From NCBI RefSeq assembly GCF_001544455.2, contig NZ_FCOC02000017.1, positions 62,001-126,000 on the forward strand: 64,000 nt of DNA, given 5' to 3'. Below the pieces are notes generated by a model. It was not told the DNA's origin. It saw only the letters and a list, made by a program, of their open reading frames with translations, and made no database searches. This document shows positions 29,112-38,116 of the stretch, piece by piece. Position 1 is the first letter of the stretch; every line of letters starts with the position of its first letter. The translations under genes were made by a program, and so were the position numbers. Source of the stretch: Caballeronia sordidicola (GTDB taxonomy: Bacteria; Pseudomonadota; Gammaproteobacteria; Burkholderiales; Burkholderiaceae).

Positions 29112-29912
29112 ATGGCCCGCTATGACGAGCGCGCCCGCAAGGCGCTTGCAGAAGATTTCGAGCGCGACGGTTTCGTGCTGTTGCGGGATCATTTTCCGCG
29201 CGCGACGCTCGGCGCATGGCGCGCGGCGTTCGAGCCGCTGTTCGCGCCGCACGTGATTCAGGCGCGCGAAAAGGGCGGCAGCGGCAATCGCGGGCCGGGC
29301 CGGTATTACGTGACGCTGCCGTTCGAAGGCGAATTCGCCGATCCCGCCATTTTTTGCGATGACGACGTGCTTGGCATTGTCGAGTTGATCGCCGGGCTGG
29401 ACCCGGTCATGTGCCAGCTCGCCACCGATACCCCCGTGCACGGCTCCGATTTTCAGGACTGGCATCGCGACACGCCGCCTCTGTTCGATAACTTCGCGGA
29501 AACGCCGTCGTTTCAGTTGGCCGTGAATTTTCCGCTCGTCGATGTAGATGAACAGAACGGCTCGCTGGAAACCACGCGCGGGACACATCGGATATCGCGG
29601 GAAGACGCACTGGCCGGCTTGGCCGACGGCACGTATCCGGCGGAGCGCGTGCCCATGAAACTGGGCGACGTGATGATCCGTGACGTTCGCGGTCTGCATC
29701 GTGGAACCCCCAATCTCACCGATGCCCCCCGGCCAATGGTCGTTATTGGCTACAGCCGGTCGTGGTATTTCCGGCCGGAGGTTCAGGTTCAGGTGCCGCG
29801 CTCCACCTTCGAGGCGTTGCCGCCGCGCGCCAAACGGCTGCTTCGATACAACCCGCAAGTCGACCGGACGCCGCGCAGCTTCGACGAAAGCTACCAGCGG
29901 TTTGCATATTGA
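29112..29912 (+). CDS. phytanoyl-CoA dioxygenase (PhyH) family protein
   Basis: A 266-residue Fe(II)/2-oxoglutarate-dependent oxygenase. The H-x-D iron motif is His118-Arg119-Asp120, the distal His is His196 in R-G-L-H-R-G-T, and the Arg of the R-P-M-V-V-I-G segment suits 2-oxoglutarate binding. Substrates of bacterial PhyH proteins vary widely and cannot be read here. AGGAG precedes the ATG at 29112; the ORF is open further upstream without a site. Its TGA overlaps the start of an aldose 1-epimerase gene, and it is divergent from the LacI-controlled sugar importer, hinting at a sugar-derived substrate. Confidence 0.83.
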   Translation: MARYDERARKALAEDFERDGFVLLRDHFPRATLGAWRAAFEPLFAPHVIQAREKGGSGNRGPGRYYVTLPFEGEFADPAIFCDDDVLGIVELIAGLDPVMCQLATDTPVHGSDFQDWHRDTPPLFDNFAETPSFQLAVNFPLVDVDEQNGSLETTRGTHRISREDALAGLADGTYPAERVPMKLGDVMIRDVRGLHRGTPNLTDAPRPMVVIGYSRSWYFRPEVQVQVPRSTFEALPPRAKRLLRYNPQVDRTPRSFDESYQRFAY

Positions 29913-30886
29913 ACGCCGCGGATGACGACGCGTTTCGCATCGCGCTGAACGATCCGGCGCTGATCGCACTCCGCGCGGGGAATCGGCGCGCGTTGATCGC
30001 GCCGCATATTGGCGGGGCGATTGCGGCGGTCTACGACCTGACGAACCGGCACGAGCCGCTTCACTGGCTGCGTCCCGCTTCGGCCGAAGCGCTTGCGGCC
30101 CGCAATCCGCTCGGCATGGCGAGCTTTCCGCTGCTTCCGTATTGCAACCGCCTGCGCGACGCGCGCTTCGTGTTCAACGGCGAAGCGGTGGATTTGTCCC
30201 GCGATGGCAACGCGTTCGATCACGCGCTGCACGGCCACGCATGGCGACGCCCGTGGGGGGTGGTCGAGGCGCGCGCGAATGCAGTGGAATTGAGTCTGAG
30301 CCACGAGCCTGGCGATGAACCCGCGCATCACTGGCCGTATCGGTATGAAGCTATGCAGCGCGTTGAACTGACTGACGCCGGCGATTTGCAGGTCACGATA
30401 TCCGTCCGCAATCTGTCTGGCAAACCCATGCCCTTCGGCATGGGCCATCATCCGTACTATCCGCGCACGCCATCGACGCGCATCCACACCCAGGTCCGCG
30501 CGATGTGGCACGCAACGCCGGACCTTCTGCCCACGATCCTGAGCGCGCATGACAGTGTGGCCATGCTGGCGTCGGCGGAAGGAATGTCCGCCGACGCCTT
30601 CGATCTCGATAACAACTTCGCCGGCTGGTCAGGATCGGCGACGATCGAATGGCGGGACGAGAACCGCAGCGTGACCCTTACCGCTGACGCACCTTTCAAC
30701 CACATGGTGCTTTACGCGCCCGCAGCGCATCCCGACTTGCTGTGCGTGGAGCCGGTATCGAACACGGTGAATTTCCTGAATCTCGATGCACCGCAAGATG
30801 ACGTCGGCGGCGGCGTTTTGCTGCCCGGCGAGCGCATACAGGCGCGCTTCAAATGGCAGCCTCGTGGTCCCGCAAACGAGCGCTGA
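29909..30886 (+). CDS. aldose 1-epimerase (GalM-like) family protein
   Basis: A 325-residue protein of the galactose mutarotase fold. Visible family elements are H-A-L-H-G-H-A-W near residue 110, G-M-G-H-H-P-Y-Y-P near 178 (the first catalytic His region) and C-V-E-P-V-S-N-T near 282 (catalytic Glu). The best start is a TTG at 29909 that overlaps the PhyH stop (TTGA), giving translational coupling; a longer reading would run inside the PhyH gene. It probably interconverts anomers of the sugar imported by the divergent transporter or acts with PhyH. Confidence 0.82.
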   Translation: MNAADDDAFRIALNDPALIALRAGNRRALIAPHIGGAIAAVYDLTNRHEPLHWLRPASAEALAARNPLGMASFPLLPYCNRLRDARFVFNGEAVDLSRDGNAFDHALHGHAWRRPWGVVEARANAVELSLSHEPGDEPAHHWPYRYEAMQRVELTDAGDLQVTISVRNLSGKPMPFGMGHHPYYPRTPSTRIHTQVRAMWHATPDLLPTILSAHDSVAMLASAEGMSADAFDLDNNFAGWSGSATIEWRDENRSVTLTADAPFNHMVLYAPAAHPDLLCVEPVSNTVNFLNLDAPQDDVGGGVLLPGERIQARFKWQPRGPANER

Positions 30887-30981
30887 CCGACTTTCCCGGT
30901 ATCATCTCGAAATTATCCGCGCGCTTGATTCAATCAGCGCGCGAGAACATTCAAGAATCTCAGAATTGAGGGAAAGGCATC

Positions 30982-31386
30982 ATGAACACGACCGAAGGGG
31001 CCCCGGGCGGCCCTGGACTTCCCAGGCGGGTATTGCTCGTTGACGATAGCGTCGACGCAGCCGAAGCCATGTCCATGTTGCTAGAAACGCTCGGCCACGA
31101 TGTACGCGTCAAGCACGACGGCCCGAGCGCGCTCGCGATGGTCGATGAATTCGCGCCCGAGGTGGTGATCCTGGATATCGGCTTGCCGGGCATGAATGGT
31201 TTTGACATTGCCCGCGAACTCAGAACGCGCGCTCAGACGAAGTCGGCCTTGCTGATTGCGCTGACGGGTTATGGCGCCGACAGTGACCGCCAGAAAGCGC
31301 ATGACGCAGGGTTCGACCATCATCTGGTGAAACCCGTGTCGTTTACGGCAATAGAAACCGTAATCGCCGATACCTTCGCGCGCTAA
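30982..31386 (+). CDS. single-domain response regulator (CheY-like)
   Basis: A 134-residue receiver domain without output domain. The acidic pair is Asp21/Asp22, the phosphorylation site Asp65 (L-D-I-G-L-P-G-M-N-G), and the conserved Lys Lys117 (L-V-K-P-V). A 16-residue Gly/Pro-rich N-terminus precedes the fold. No histidine kinase is nearby, so it is an orphan. It resembles the receiver at 40581-40946. A GAGGGAAAGG site precedes the ATG. Confidence 0.85.
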   Translation: MNTTEGAPGGPGLPRRVLLVDDSVDAAEAMSMLLETLGHDVRVKHDGPSALAMVDEFAPEVVILDIGLPGMNGFDIARELRTRAQTKSALLIALTGYGADSDRQKAHDAGFDHHLVKPVSFTAIETVIADTFAR

Positions 31387-31413
31387 ATAGAAAGAGAAAG
31401 CGCTGAAACGCCA

Positions 31414-32220
31414 TCATTCCACCCGCAGTTTCGCCATGTACGGCAGATGATCGGACAGCCACGCGGTGTCCTGCGTCGGCGTGATCCATTCCACGGGTTT
31501 CATGCCGCGCACGAACATCTTGTCGAGCGCGAGCGCCGGTGAAAACGCCGGATAAGTCCGCCCGGACTCTCCGAGCATGGTTGCGACTTCGCTCATGCCG
31601 AGTTCGGCGAACAGCGGCACGGAATCGTTGCGCCAGTCGTTGAAATCGCCGGCCAGAACGAGCGGGCCTTCAGGCGCTTCCTTCTGTATCCACAACGCGA
31701 TCCAGTTCATTTGCCGCAAGCGCGCGGCGCGCGTCAGCGCCAGATGCGCGCACAGCAGCGTGACCGAACGGCCGGCGAACGTGGCGCGCGCAACCAGCAA
31801 ACCCCGCCGCTCAAACCGGTGCGCAGAGATATCCCAGCGGCCGCCCAGATCCAGCGGATGCGGCGAAAGAATCGCGTTGCCGTGTCGCCACGACGGCTTG
31901 AACACGTTCTGTCCCAGCGCGATTTGCAGATCCAGCGACGTCGCGATTTCGGTTGCCTGACAATGCCAGATGTCGTCACTGGGGGCATCGAGCGGATTAC
32001 CGAAACTTGCCGCCAGCACGGGTTGCGGCATCCGGCGCGCCATGGCTTCCTGCAGAAAATACGCGTCGGCTTTGGTGGATTGCACCCAGCGCTGCATCGC
32101 GTTCCAGGCTTGGAGACCGAGCGGCGACCGGCCCTTGTGCAAGTTCCAGCTCACGGCCACGAAATCGGGAATTTCGCGAGCGGAGGGAATGCCGGAGTTG
32201 AAATGTTCTGGGTTTCGCAT
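31414..32220 (-). CDS. endonuclease/exonuclease/phosphatase family protein
   Basis: A 268-residue member of the EEP superfamily. The N-W-N-L-H-K-G-R-type start of the fold (S-W-N-L-H-K-G near residue 25), the metal-binding Q-E-A near 58, the G-D-F-N-D-W motif near 194 and the C-terminal S-D-H-L-P near 258 match the catalytic elements. Members hydrolyse phosphodiesters of nucleic acids, inositol phosphates or lipids; the substrate here is not evident. No signal peptide. The gene for a small secreted protein lies just upstream on the same strand. Confidence 0.83.
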   Translation of the reverse strand: MRNPEHFNSGIPSAREIPDFVAVSWNLHKGRSPLGLQAWNAMQRWVQSTKADAYFLQEAMARRMPQPVLAASFGNPLDAPSDDIWHCQATEIATSLDLQIALGQNVFKPSWRHGNAILSPHPLDLGGRWDISAHRFERRGLLVARATFAGRSVTLLCAHLALTRAARLRQMNWIALWIQKEAPEGPLVLAGDFNDWRNDSVPLFAELGMSEVATMLGESGRTYPAFSPALALDKMFVRGMKPVEWITPTQDTAWLSDHLPYMAKLRVE

Positions 32221-32238
32221 GCGTTAGATGGGTTGCCC

Positions 32239-32742
32239 TTACTGCGCAGCCGTTGCGAGCGTCGCGCGGACCTTGTAGATGAGAACCGGGTTTTTATCGA
32301 CGATCTGCCATGTCGACCATTCGCCCGGTTTCAGTACCAGTCCAGGATGTGCGGCATTGACTTGCCGCGGTTGAGGCGGGAGCTTGCACCCGGCGACCGT
32401 GACCGGCGCCGTGCTGTCCTGCAAGGTTTCCTGCGCGTCGATTTGCAGCGTGATGTCGTCGGCGTTGGCGTGCACGGGCGAGAGGGTCAAGGTGCGCTGC
32501 AAGTCTATATCGCCCGCGGGTTTGTCCGCGCAGCCTACATTGTTCTTGACCACGTGATGATGGGTGTCGGTACGGGCCTGCCCGACGGCCGTTGTGCCGG
32601 TGAAGCTGTCAATCTGCTGACCGTCCTGCAAGACCTGCAATTCCCATTTCACCGATTGCGGCGGCGCGCTTTGCGCATAAGCGCTGAACGGAACTGCAAG
32701 CGAAGCGCAAAAAAACAACGCGGCCGTGTGGTGTTTCAACAT
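32239..32742 (-). CDS. secreted hypothetical protein
   Basis: A 167-residue exported protein with a signal peptide (cut near A-Y-A-Q, about residue 24). The mature part looks beta-rich, with a pair of Cys (about residues 69 and 118) that may form a disulfide. I do not recognise the family. The start at 32742 follows AGGAGA at a spacing of 10; the ORF continues upstream without a site. Its stop lies 18 bases before the start of the EEP-family gene, so the two may be cotranscribed. Confidence 0.7.
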   Translation of the reverse strand: MLKHHTAALFFCASLAVPFSAYAQSAPPQSVKWELQVLQDGQQIDSFTGTTAVGQARTDTHHHVVKNNVGCADKPAGDIDLQRTLTLSPVHANADDITLQIDAQETLQDSTAPVTVAGCKLPPQPRQVNAAHPGLVLKPGEWSTWQIVDKNPVLIYKVRATLATAAQ

Positions 32743-33093
32743 ATGAGCTTTTCTCCTGATCCCTTTCTGTGTCCGGGCGTCTCGCCCGTTCGTCGATCCG
32801 GGTAGCTGTTTTCTGACATCCGTACCGCTCGGGGGTTCAGCCTGCAAGCCAGTTGCGGTCACTCGCGAAAATTACAAAATGCAACGACACGCCGCCATGC
32901 TGCGGCCGTTCACTGTGCTCGCAGACGCACGTTTCGAACCCGCTCAGCCCAACGATCATACAAGCGGAACGGCTCGCCTGCTTGATGCCATCGAATTTAT
33001 CCCGATTAGCAGCACACGCGCGCGACTGCTCGCTTGCGTGCGCATTAATGGCCGATAAACTGGATTTGCCGATCATCAAAACGGGGAAAAGCA
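32743..33093. other. divergent intergenic region, nothing recognised
   Basis: About 350 bases between the secreted hypothetical protein and the AAA ATPase. Frames on both strands lack ribosome binding sites and codon bias. It must contain both promoters, but I cannot point to convincing -35/-10 pairs or an operator. GGGGAAAAG just before 33094 is the ribosome binding site of the ATPase. Confidence 0.5.
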
Positions 33094-34071
33094 ATGAGCA
33101 CCGCCGTAGTCAGACAAGAACTCGCCGTGGCGTCGTTCAGCAAGGTCTATGACCTGGACGAAGTCGAAACTGCATTGAACGACTTGAGCGACGGCAGCAG
33201 CGAAGCGCTGCGCGCCACCTACGAAAAGATGCTCAAAGCCGGCAATTTGCGCTTTTGCGTGAAGCCGAACCGGATGCCGTCCATCGACGATCTGGTGGCC
33301 GACCTGCCGAATTTCGCCGAACCGCTCAACGACATCCGCAAGCAGATCGCGCTCTGTCTCGAAACCGAGGATCGGCTGGAATTGATGCCAATGCTGCTGC
33401 TCGGCGATCCGGGCATCGGCAAGACGCATTTCGCGAAGCAGCTTGCACGGCTGCTCGGCACGTCGTGTCATTACCTCGCAATGAGTTCGCTGACCGCTGG
33501 CTGGATCCTGTCGGGAGCGTCGTCGCAATGGCGCAACGCCAAGCCGGGCAAGGTGTTCGACGCGCTCGTGAATGGCAGCTACGCGAATCCGGTCATGACG
33601 GTGGATGAAATCGACAAAGCCACCGGCGACGCTCAATATGATCCGCTCGGCGCGTTGTACGCGCTGCTGGAACACGACACGGCGAAGAGTTTTATCGATG
33701 AATTCGCCGAGGTGCCGATCAATGCGGGCAATGTGGTGTGGATCGCGACCGCGAATCAGGCCCACACGATTCCCGAACCGCTGCTCAACCGCATGAACGT
33801 GTACGAGATCGCGCCGCCGGATCGCGATGGCGCCCGCAGGATTGCCCAGTCGATCTATCACGAGATCCGCAGCGCGCACGCGTGGGGCGCGCGCTTTCCG
33901 GAAACGCTCGGCGACGCACCGCTCGACGTGCTGACGAAAGCTTCGCCGCGGGAAATGCGGCGCGCAATGCTGAACGCTTTTGGCAATGCGCGCATCGATA
34001 ACCGGCACGAAGTGCAGTCGAAGGACATCGAATTGGGAAACGGCAACCGCAGGAAAGCGATCGGCTTTTGA
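33094..34071 (+). CDS. AAA-family ATPase
   Basis: A 325-residue AAA+ ATPase. Walker A is GDPGIGKT (104-111), Walker B ends T-V-D-E-I-D (169-174), and a sensor-like A-T-A-N-Q segment follows near 222. An N-terminal region of about 75 residues precedes the module. The arrangement is Lon-like/MoxR-like but without a protease domain. MoxR ATPases normally sit next to a von Willebrand A-domain partner; none is present here, so its client is unknown. It appears monocistronic. Confidence 0.8.
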   Translation: MSTAVVRQELAVASFSKVYDLDEVETALNDLSDGSSEALRATYEKMLKAGNLRFCVKPNRMPSIDDLVADLPNFAEPLNDIRKQIALCLETEDRLELMPMLLLGDPGIGKTHFAKQLARLLGTSCHYLAMSSLTAGWILSGASSQWRNAKPGKVFDALVNGSYANPVMTVDEIDKATGDAQYDPLGALYALLEHDTAKSFIDEFAEVPINAGNVVWIATANQAHTIPEPLLNRMNVYEIAPPDRDGARRIAQSIYHEIRSAHAWGARFPETLGDAPLDVLTKASPREMRRAMLNAFGNARIDNRHEVQSKDIELGNGNRRKAIGF

Positions 34072-34266
34072 GCGGCGGTTTTATCGAAATCTGCGAAAAG
34101 TAGTCGAAATATGGCCTGAAACTGACTTTTTCCTGGCAAAAACGCCATATTTTCCGATTTGGCCTTGATTATTTCGGAAAGTAATGCGAGTTTCTGCGAG
34201 TTTCGGGTTTGTGATCGTGTTTCATGCAACAAACGCATTGGCAGCAGGCTCACCTAGAATGAAGAG

Positions 34267-35370
34267 ATGGACAGGATCGAATGTGTAGTGATTGGCGCAG
34301 GCGTGATCGGGCTTGCTGTTGCGCGGGCAATGGCGGCGCGCGGACGCGAAGTGATCGTGCTCGAAGCGGGCGAAGCGGTCGGCACTGGCACGAGTTCACG
34401 CAATAGCGAAGTGATCCACGCCGGGCTGTACTACCCGCGCGGATCGCTGAAAGCCGAGTTGTGCGTGCGCGGCCGCGCGATGCTCTACGAGTATTGCGAC
34501 GCGCACGGCGTGCCGTACAACCGCTGCGGCAAACTGGTGGTGGCGACCGCGCGCAACCAGTTGCCGCAACTCGCCGCGATCCAGCACAAAGGCATGGAAA
34601 ACGGCGTTACGGGTCTGATCCGGCTGAGCGGCGCGGAAGCGGCGGCGCTCGAGCCGCGCCTTCAATGCGTGGAGGCGATGTTTTCGCCGCAAACAGGGAT
34701 TATCGATAGTCATCAGTTGATGCTCGCGCTTCAGGGCGATGCCGAACGCGATGGCGCGACCGTCGCGTTCCATACGCCGGTCACGCAGATCGACGCGCGG
34801 GACGGATGTTTTATCGTGGAGACAGGTGGCGAAGCACCTTTGCGCTTCCAGGCCGATTGCGTGATCAACAGCGCCGGGCTGTATGCAAACGAGATTGCGC
34901 GGCGCATTCGCGGACTCGATCCGCGCCATGTGCCGCCGCTCTACTTTGCGAAGGGCAATTACTTCAGCCTGAGTGGGCGCACGCCGTTTGACCGCCTGAT
35001 CTATCCCATGCCCAACGAGGCCGGACTGGGCGTTCATCTCACCATCGATATGGGCGGCCAGGCCAAGTTCGGGCCGGACGTCGAGTGGATCCAGAAGATC
35101 GACTATTCCGTCGATGCCCATCGCGCCAGCGGTTTTTATGCAGCGATCCGCGCGTACTGGCCGGAACTTCCCGACGACGCGCTACAGCCGGCTTATGCGG
35201 GAATCCGGCCAAAGCTGTCGGGACCGGGGCAGCCAGCGGCGGACTTTTTGATTCAGGGACGCGCCGCGCATGGCGTCGCAGGGCTGGTGAATCTGTTTGG
35301 CATCGAATCGCCGGGGCTTACGGCATCGCTCGCGATTGCCGAGAAGGTTGCCAGGATGCTGGGCGGGTAA
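34267..35370 (+). CDS. FAD-dependent oxidoreductase (L-2-hydroxyglutarate dehydrogenase-like)
   Basis: A 367-residue DAO-fold flavoprotein with an N-terminal dinucleotide-binding G-A-G-V-I-G (about residues 11-16), the [14 protein letters not shown] segment near 44 that marks the LhgO-like branch, and a C-terminal [11 protein letters not shown]. LhgO oxidises L-2-hydroxyglutarate to 2-oxoglutarate; glycine or glycerol-3-phosphate oxidases share the fold but not the S-R-N-S-E motif. GAAGAG lies directly before the ATG. Monocistronic by spacing. Confidence 0.82.
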   Translation: MDRIECVVIGAGVIGLAVARAMAARGREVIVLEAGEAVGTGTSSRNSEVIHAGLYYPRGSLKAELCVRGRAMLYEYCDAHGVPYNRCGKLVVATARNQLPQLAAIQHKGMENGVTGLIRLSGAEAAALEPRLQCVEAMFSPQTGIIDSHQLMLALQGDAERDGATVAFHTPVTQIDARDGCFIVETGGEAPLRFQADCVINSAGLYANEIARRIRGLDPRHVPPLYFAKGNYFSLSGRTPFDRLIYPMPNEAGLGVHLTIDMGGQAKFGPDVEWIQKIDYSVDAHRASGFYAAIRAYWPELPDDALQPAYAGIRPKLSGPGQPAADFLIQGRAAHGVAGLVNLFGIESPGLTASLAIAEKVARMLGG

Positions 35371-35524
35371 GCTGCCTGCATGTATCCCTATTGGGTGAGC
35401 CCTCGGGAATTTCTTATCTCCGCCATTTGAGTCAGTCCGTAATACGCTGCGTTGATATGCTCTTGGACATCGCCGTCGCCAAGAACGGCATTCCCCCAAT
35501 ACATCAAAGACAGAGCACATCTCC

Positions 35525-35836
35525 ATGAACTCCTCACGACGTACTTTCCTGATCTCGAGCATTGGCATGGCATCGGCGCTGGCGGTGTCGCGCACGGCAT
35601 TCGCCGAACCGGTAAAGCTCCCGGAATCCGATCCCATGGCGCAAAGCCTCGGCTACAAACAAGACGCCGCCACCGTCGATAAAGCCAAATTCCCGCGCTA
35701 CGCCGCCGGCCAGGACTGCGGCAACTGCTCGTTCTATCAAGCCAAGGCGACCGAGCCATACGCCGCATGCCCGATGTTCGCGGGCAAGCAAGTGGCATCG
35801 AAAGGCTGGTGCAACGCCTATAACAAGAAAGCGTGA
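35525..35836 (+). CDS. high-potential iron-sulfur protein (HiPIP)
   Basis: A 103-residue periplasmic electron carrier. A twin-arginine signal (S-R-R-T-F-L, residues 4-9) exports the folded protein; cleavage is near A-F-A-E (27-28). Four Cys bind one [4Fe-4S] cluster: Cys65, Cys68, Cys82 and Cys96, with the C-x2-C and the Trp before the last Cys typical of HiPIPs. A terminator follows. Confidence 0.92.
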   Translation: MNSSRRTFLISSIGMASALAVSRTAFAEPVKLPESDPMAQSLGYKQDAATVDKAKFPRYAAGQDCGNCSFYQAKATEPYAACPMFAGKQVASKGWCNAYNKKA

Positions 35837-35863
35837 ACCGGTAGAAAATCAGCAAGCGTAGAG

Positions 35864-35896
35864 CGCGCCCCGCCATGCCGGCCGGGCGCGTTTTTT
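35864..35896 (+). terminator. rho-independent terminator after the HiPIP gene
   Basis: CGCGCCC (35864-35870) pairs with GGGCGCG (35884-35890), followed by TTTTTT. The 13-nt loop can itself fold partly. Confidence 0.78.
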
Positions 35897-36036
35897 ATGG
35901 GCGCTTGAAAACGTTCTCACCGGTCTTTACACTCGCAAGGCATTTGATCCGTGGCGTGGCGAGCCGCATCGTCGATGCTCGCAATTCCCACCAGCGCAAC
36001 CAAGCGATACAACACGCCCTCGCGGGCGGAGGTGAC

Positions 36037-37347
36037 ATGGCATCGGTGAGAACAGAAAGCATCATCCGCAAGACACCGAACACACGCGCAGTCGTCGCCG
36101 CCGTGATCGGCAACGCGCTCGAGTGGTATGACTTTGTGGTCTTCAGCTTCATGACGGTGGTGATCTCCAAGCTGTTTTTCCCGACCGGAAGCGACTATTC
36201 CTCCATTCTCCTGACCACCGCGACTTTCGGCGTGGCGTTCGCGATGCGTCCCATCGGCGGAATCGTGCTCGGGCTGTATGCCGACCGCGCCGGGCGCAAA
36301 GCCGCGCTGAGTCTGGTGATCGCGTTGATGACACTTGGCATTCTGCTGCTCGCCATTGCGCCACCGTACGCCGCGATCGGGCTGGGCGCACCGTTGATCA
36401 TTGTGTTCGCGCGGCTGTTGCAAGGCTTTTCGGCCGGCGGCGAGTTTGGCAGCGCAACGGCCTTGCTGATCGAAGCGGCGCCTTTCTCGCGGCGCGGTTT
36501 CTATGGCAGTTTCCAGATGGCGAGTCAGGCGGCGTCGCTGCTGCTGGGTGCTATCGCCGGGTCGATCGTCACGCGCAGCATGTCGCCCGAGGCGCTGATG
36601 TCGTGGGGTTGGCGCGTGCCGTTTATCTTTGGATTGATTATCGGGCCCGTGGGATTTTATCTGCGCCGGAACATGCTCGAAACGGAAGCGTTCATCCACG
36701 CGAGCAAGATGGCGCGGCGCGCGACGCTCGGCGAAGTGTTCCGCGAACATGGCCGCGAAGTGCTGTGCGGACTGGGCGCCGTGATTGCGCTGACGGTGAC
36801 GGTTTATGTGCTGATAGGTTATTTGCCGACGTTCGCGGTTAAGCAGTTGAAGCTGCCGTATGGGCAGTCGTTTACGGCGTTGATCGTGGGGAATCTGCTG
36901 CTGACCGTGCTCTCGCCGGTGGCGGGCGCATGGTCCGACAAGATTGGCCGCAAGGGACTGTCGATGTGGTCGCTGATCGTCACGCTCGTCATCATCTATC
37001 CGTTGTTTCTGTGGCTTTCCGCCGAGCCCAGCGTCACGCGCCTGATCATTGTGCAGGCCATCCTTTCGATCACGCTCGCGGGGTATTACGGGCCATTCGG
37101 CGCGCTGCTCGCCGAACTGTTTCCGGCGCATATCCGTTCCACGGGGTTATCGATTGCGTACAACATTGCGGTGATGCTGTTCGGCGGCTTTGGGCAGTTC
37201 GTGGTGACGTGGCTGATCAAGGTCACGGGGTCGCCGCTTGCACCCACGTTCTATGTGATGGCGGGCATTGTGCTGTCGCTAGTTGCGATTGCCTTCATTC
37301 CGTCCGCGCGTCACGCCGATGTCGACGAAGCCCGCGCCCTCTCCTGA
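36037..37347 (+). CDS. MFS transporter, metabolite:H+ symporter (MHS) type
   Basis: A 436-residue major-facilitator protein with 12 predicted membrane segments. G-N-A-L-E-W-Y-D-F near residue 24, the loop D-R-A-G-R-K near 84 and the G-F-S-A-G-G-E-F-G segment near 130 are typical of the MHS group that carries citrate, alpha-ketoglutarate, proline/betaine or shikimate. The substrate is not determinable. The start at 36037 follows GGAGGTGAC; earlier in-frame ATGs overlap the HiPIP terminator. A cupin gene follows after 23 bases. Confidence 0.87.
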   Translation: MASVRTESIIRKTPNTRAVVAAVIGNALEWYDFVVFSFMTVVISKLFFPTGSDYSSILLTTATFGVAFAMRPIGGIVLGLYADRAGRKAALSLVIALMTLGILLLAIAPPYAAIGLGAPLIIVFARLLQGFSAGGEFGSATALLIEAAPFSRRGFYGSFQMASQAASLLLGAIAGSIVTRSMSPEALMSWGWRVPFIFGLIIGPVGFYLRRNMLETEAFIHASKMARRATLGEVFREHGREVLCGLGAVIALTVTVYVLIGYLPTFAVKQLKLPYGQSFTALIVGNLLLTVLSPVAGAWSDKIGRKGLSMWSLIVTLVIIYPLFLWLSAEPSVTRLIIVQAILSITLAGYYGPFGALLAELFPAHIRSTGLSIAYNIAVMLFGGFGQFVVTWLIKVTGSPLAPTFYVMAGIVLSLVAIAFIPSARHADVDEARALS

Positions 37348-37370
37348 TTTCCAATTTCAATGGAAAGCTC

Positions 37371-37682
37371 ATGCAAGTCGTAAGAAGCGGAGAATTCACG
37401 GCAGAGCGTGCGTGGGGCGCGCTCGATATCGCGGCCATGAACGGCGTGAGGTGCCGCCTGCACTGGACCGATGCGCCATACAAGTGGCACTTGAACGACG
37501 GCGAGGAAGTGTTCGCGGTCATGCAGGGACAGGTGCGCATGCGCGTGCGGCGCGATGGCGTGGAAGAGGCGTTCCTGCTGAACGCCGGCGATATTTTCCA
37601 CGCGCAATCCGGCGATGAACACATTGCCGAGCCCGTTGGCATCGCGCGGATTCTGGTGATCGAAAAGGAAGGAAGCGTTTGA
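37371..37682 (+). CDS. cupin-domain protein
   Basis: A 103-residue single-domain cupin. The first cupin motif is degenerate (W-H-L-N-D-G-E-E-V-F near residue 39) and the second reads N-A-G-D-I-F-H with a following H-I-A-E. It may bind a metal or a small carboxylate. The ATG at 37371 has GGAAAG upstream. It follows the MFS gene by 23 bases and is probably cotranscribed. Confidence 0.75.
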   Translation: MQVVRSGEFTAERAWGALDIAAMNGVRCRLHWTDAPYKWHLNDGEEVFAVMQGQVRMRVRRDGVEEAFLLNAGDIFHAQSGDEHIAEPVGIARILVIEKEGSV

Positions 37683-37689
37683 TCGCGTG

Positions 37690-37722
37690 AAAAAGCCGTT
37701 CCTGGATACATTGGAACGGCTT
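37690..37722 (-). terminator. leftward rho-independent terminator
   Basis: AAGCCGTTCC (37693-37702) and GGAACGGCTT (37713-37722) form a 10-bp stem; read on the minus strand it is followed by a T-run. It serves the hypothetical gene at 37754-38038 and insulates it from the convergent cupin gene. Confidence 0.75.
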
Positions 37723-37753
37723 CTGGATCAATCCTCAGATCAAACGAACTTTT

Positions 37754-38038
37754 TCAACTTGCGGATTTGCGTTCAAGTCCGGCCTTAACCAGCAGATCCG
37801 CGAGCGCCTCGCTCATGCCGCCTTCGTGCTGCGTTGCACGTTCCTGCAATTGCTTGACGAGATGGCTGTCGAGCTTGCAGGCAAACGGCACGAGCCCTTT
37901 TTCCTGATCCAGGCGGCGTTGTTCGCGCTTGTCGAGTTTCGGCTCGGCCGGATTCGCGCCGAAGCGGCCCGCATTGCCTTGCTTCAATTCGTTGGCGAGC
38001 TTGAGCGCCTTGTTTTTTTCGAGGTCGAATTTTTTCAC
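37754..38038 (-). CDS. small charged hypothetical protein
   Basis: A 94-residue hydrophilic protein (V/M-K-K-F-D-L-E-K-N-K-A-L-K) with a basic N-terminal half and a C-terminal part of two short helices (L-D-S-H-L-V-K-Q-L-Q-E-R and S-E-A-L-A-D-L-L-V). It might be a small DNA- or protein-binding protein of ribbon-helix-helix style, but I do not recognise the family. A GTG at 38038 with AGGA 8 bases upstream is preferred over the ATG at 38065. Confidence 0.6.
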   Translation of the reverse strand: MKKFDLEKNKALKLANELKQGNAGRFGANPAEPKLDKREQRRLDQEKGLVPFACKLDSHLVKQLQERATQHEGGMSEALADLLVKAGLERKSAS

Positions 38039-38116
38039 GCGTTTTTCCTGAAGCAATGGAGACACAAAGGCCGAGGCGCATATTGTACGCAGGTCGCGCG
38101 CTCGCCCCGCTAGCCC

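Noticed and set aside
32853-33152. 99-codon frame before the AAA ATPase
   Set aside because: It runs over the ATPase ribosome binding site and start in another frame and has no coding character.
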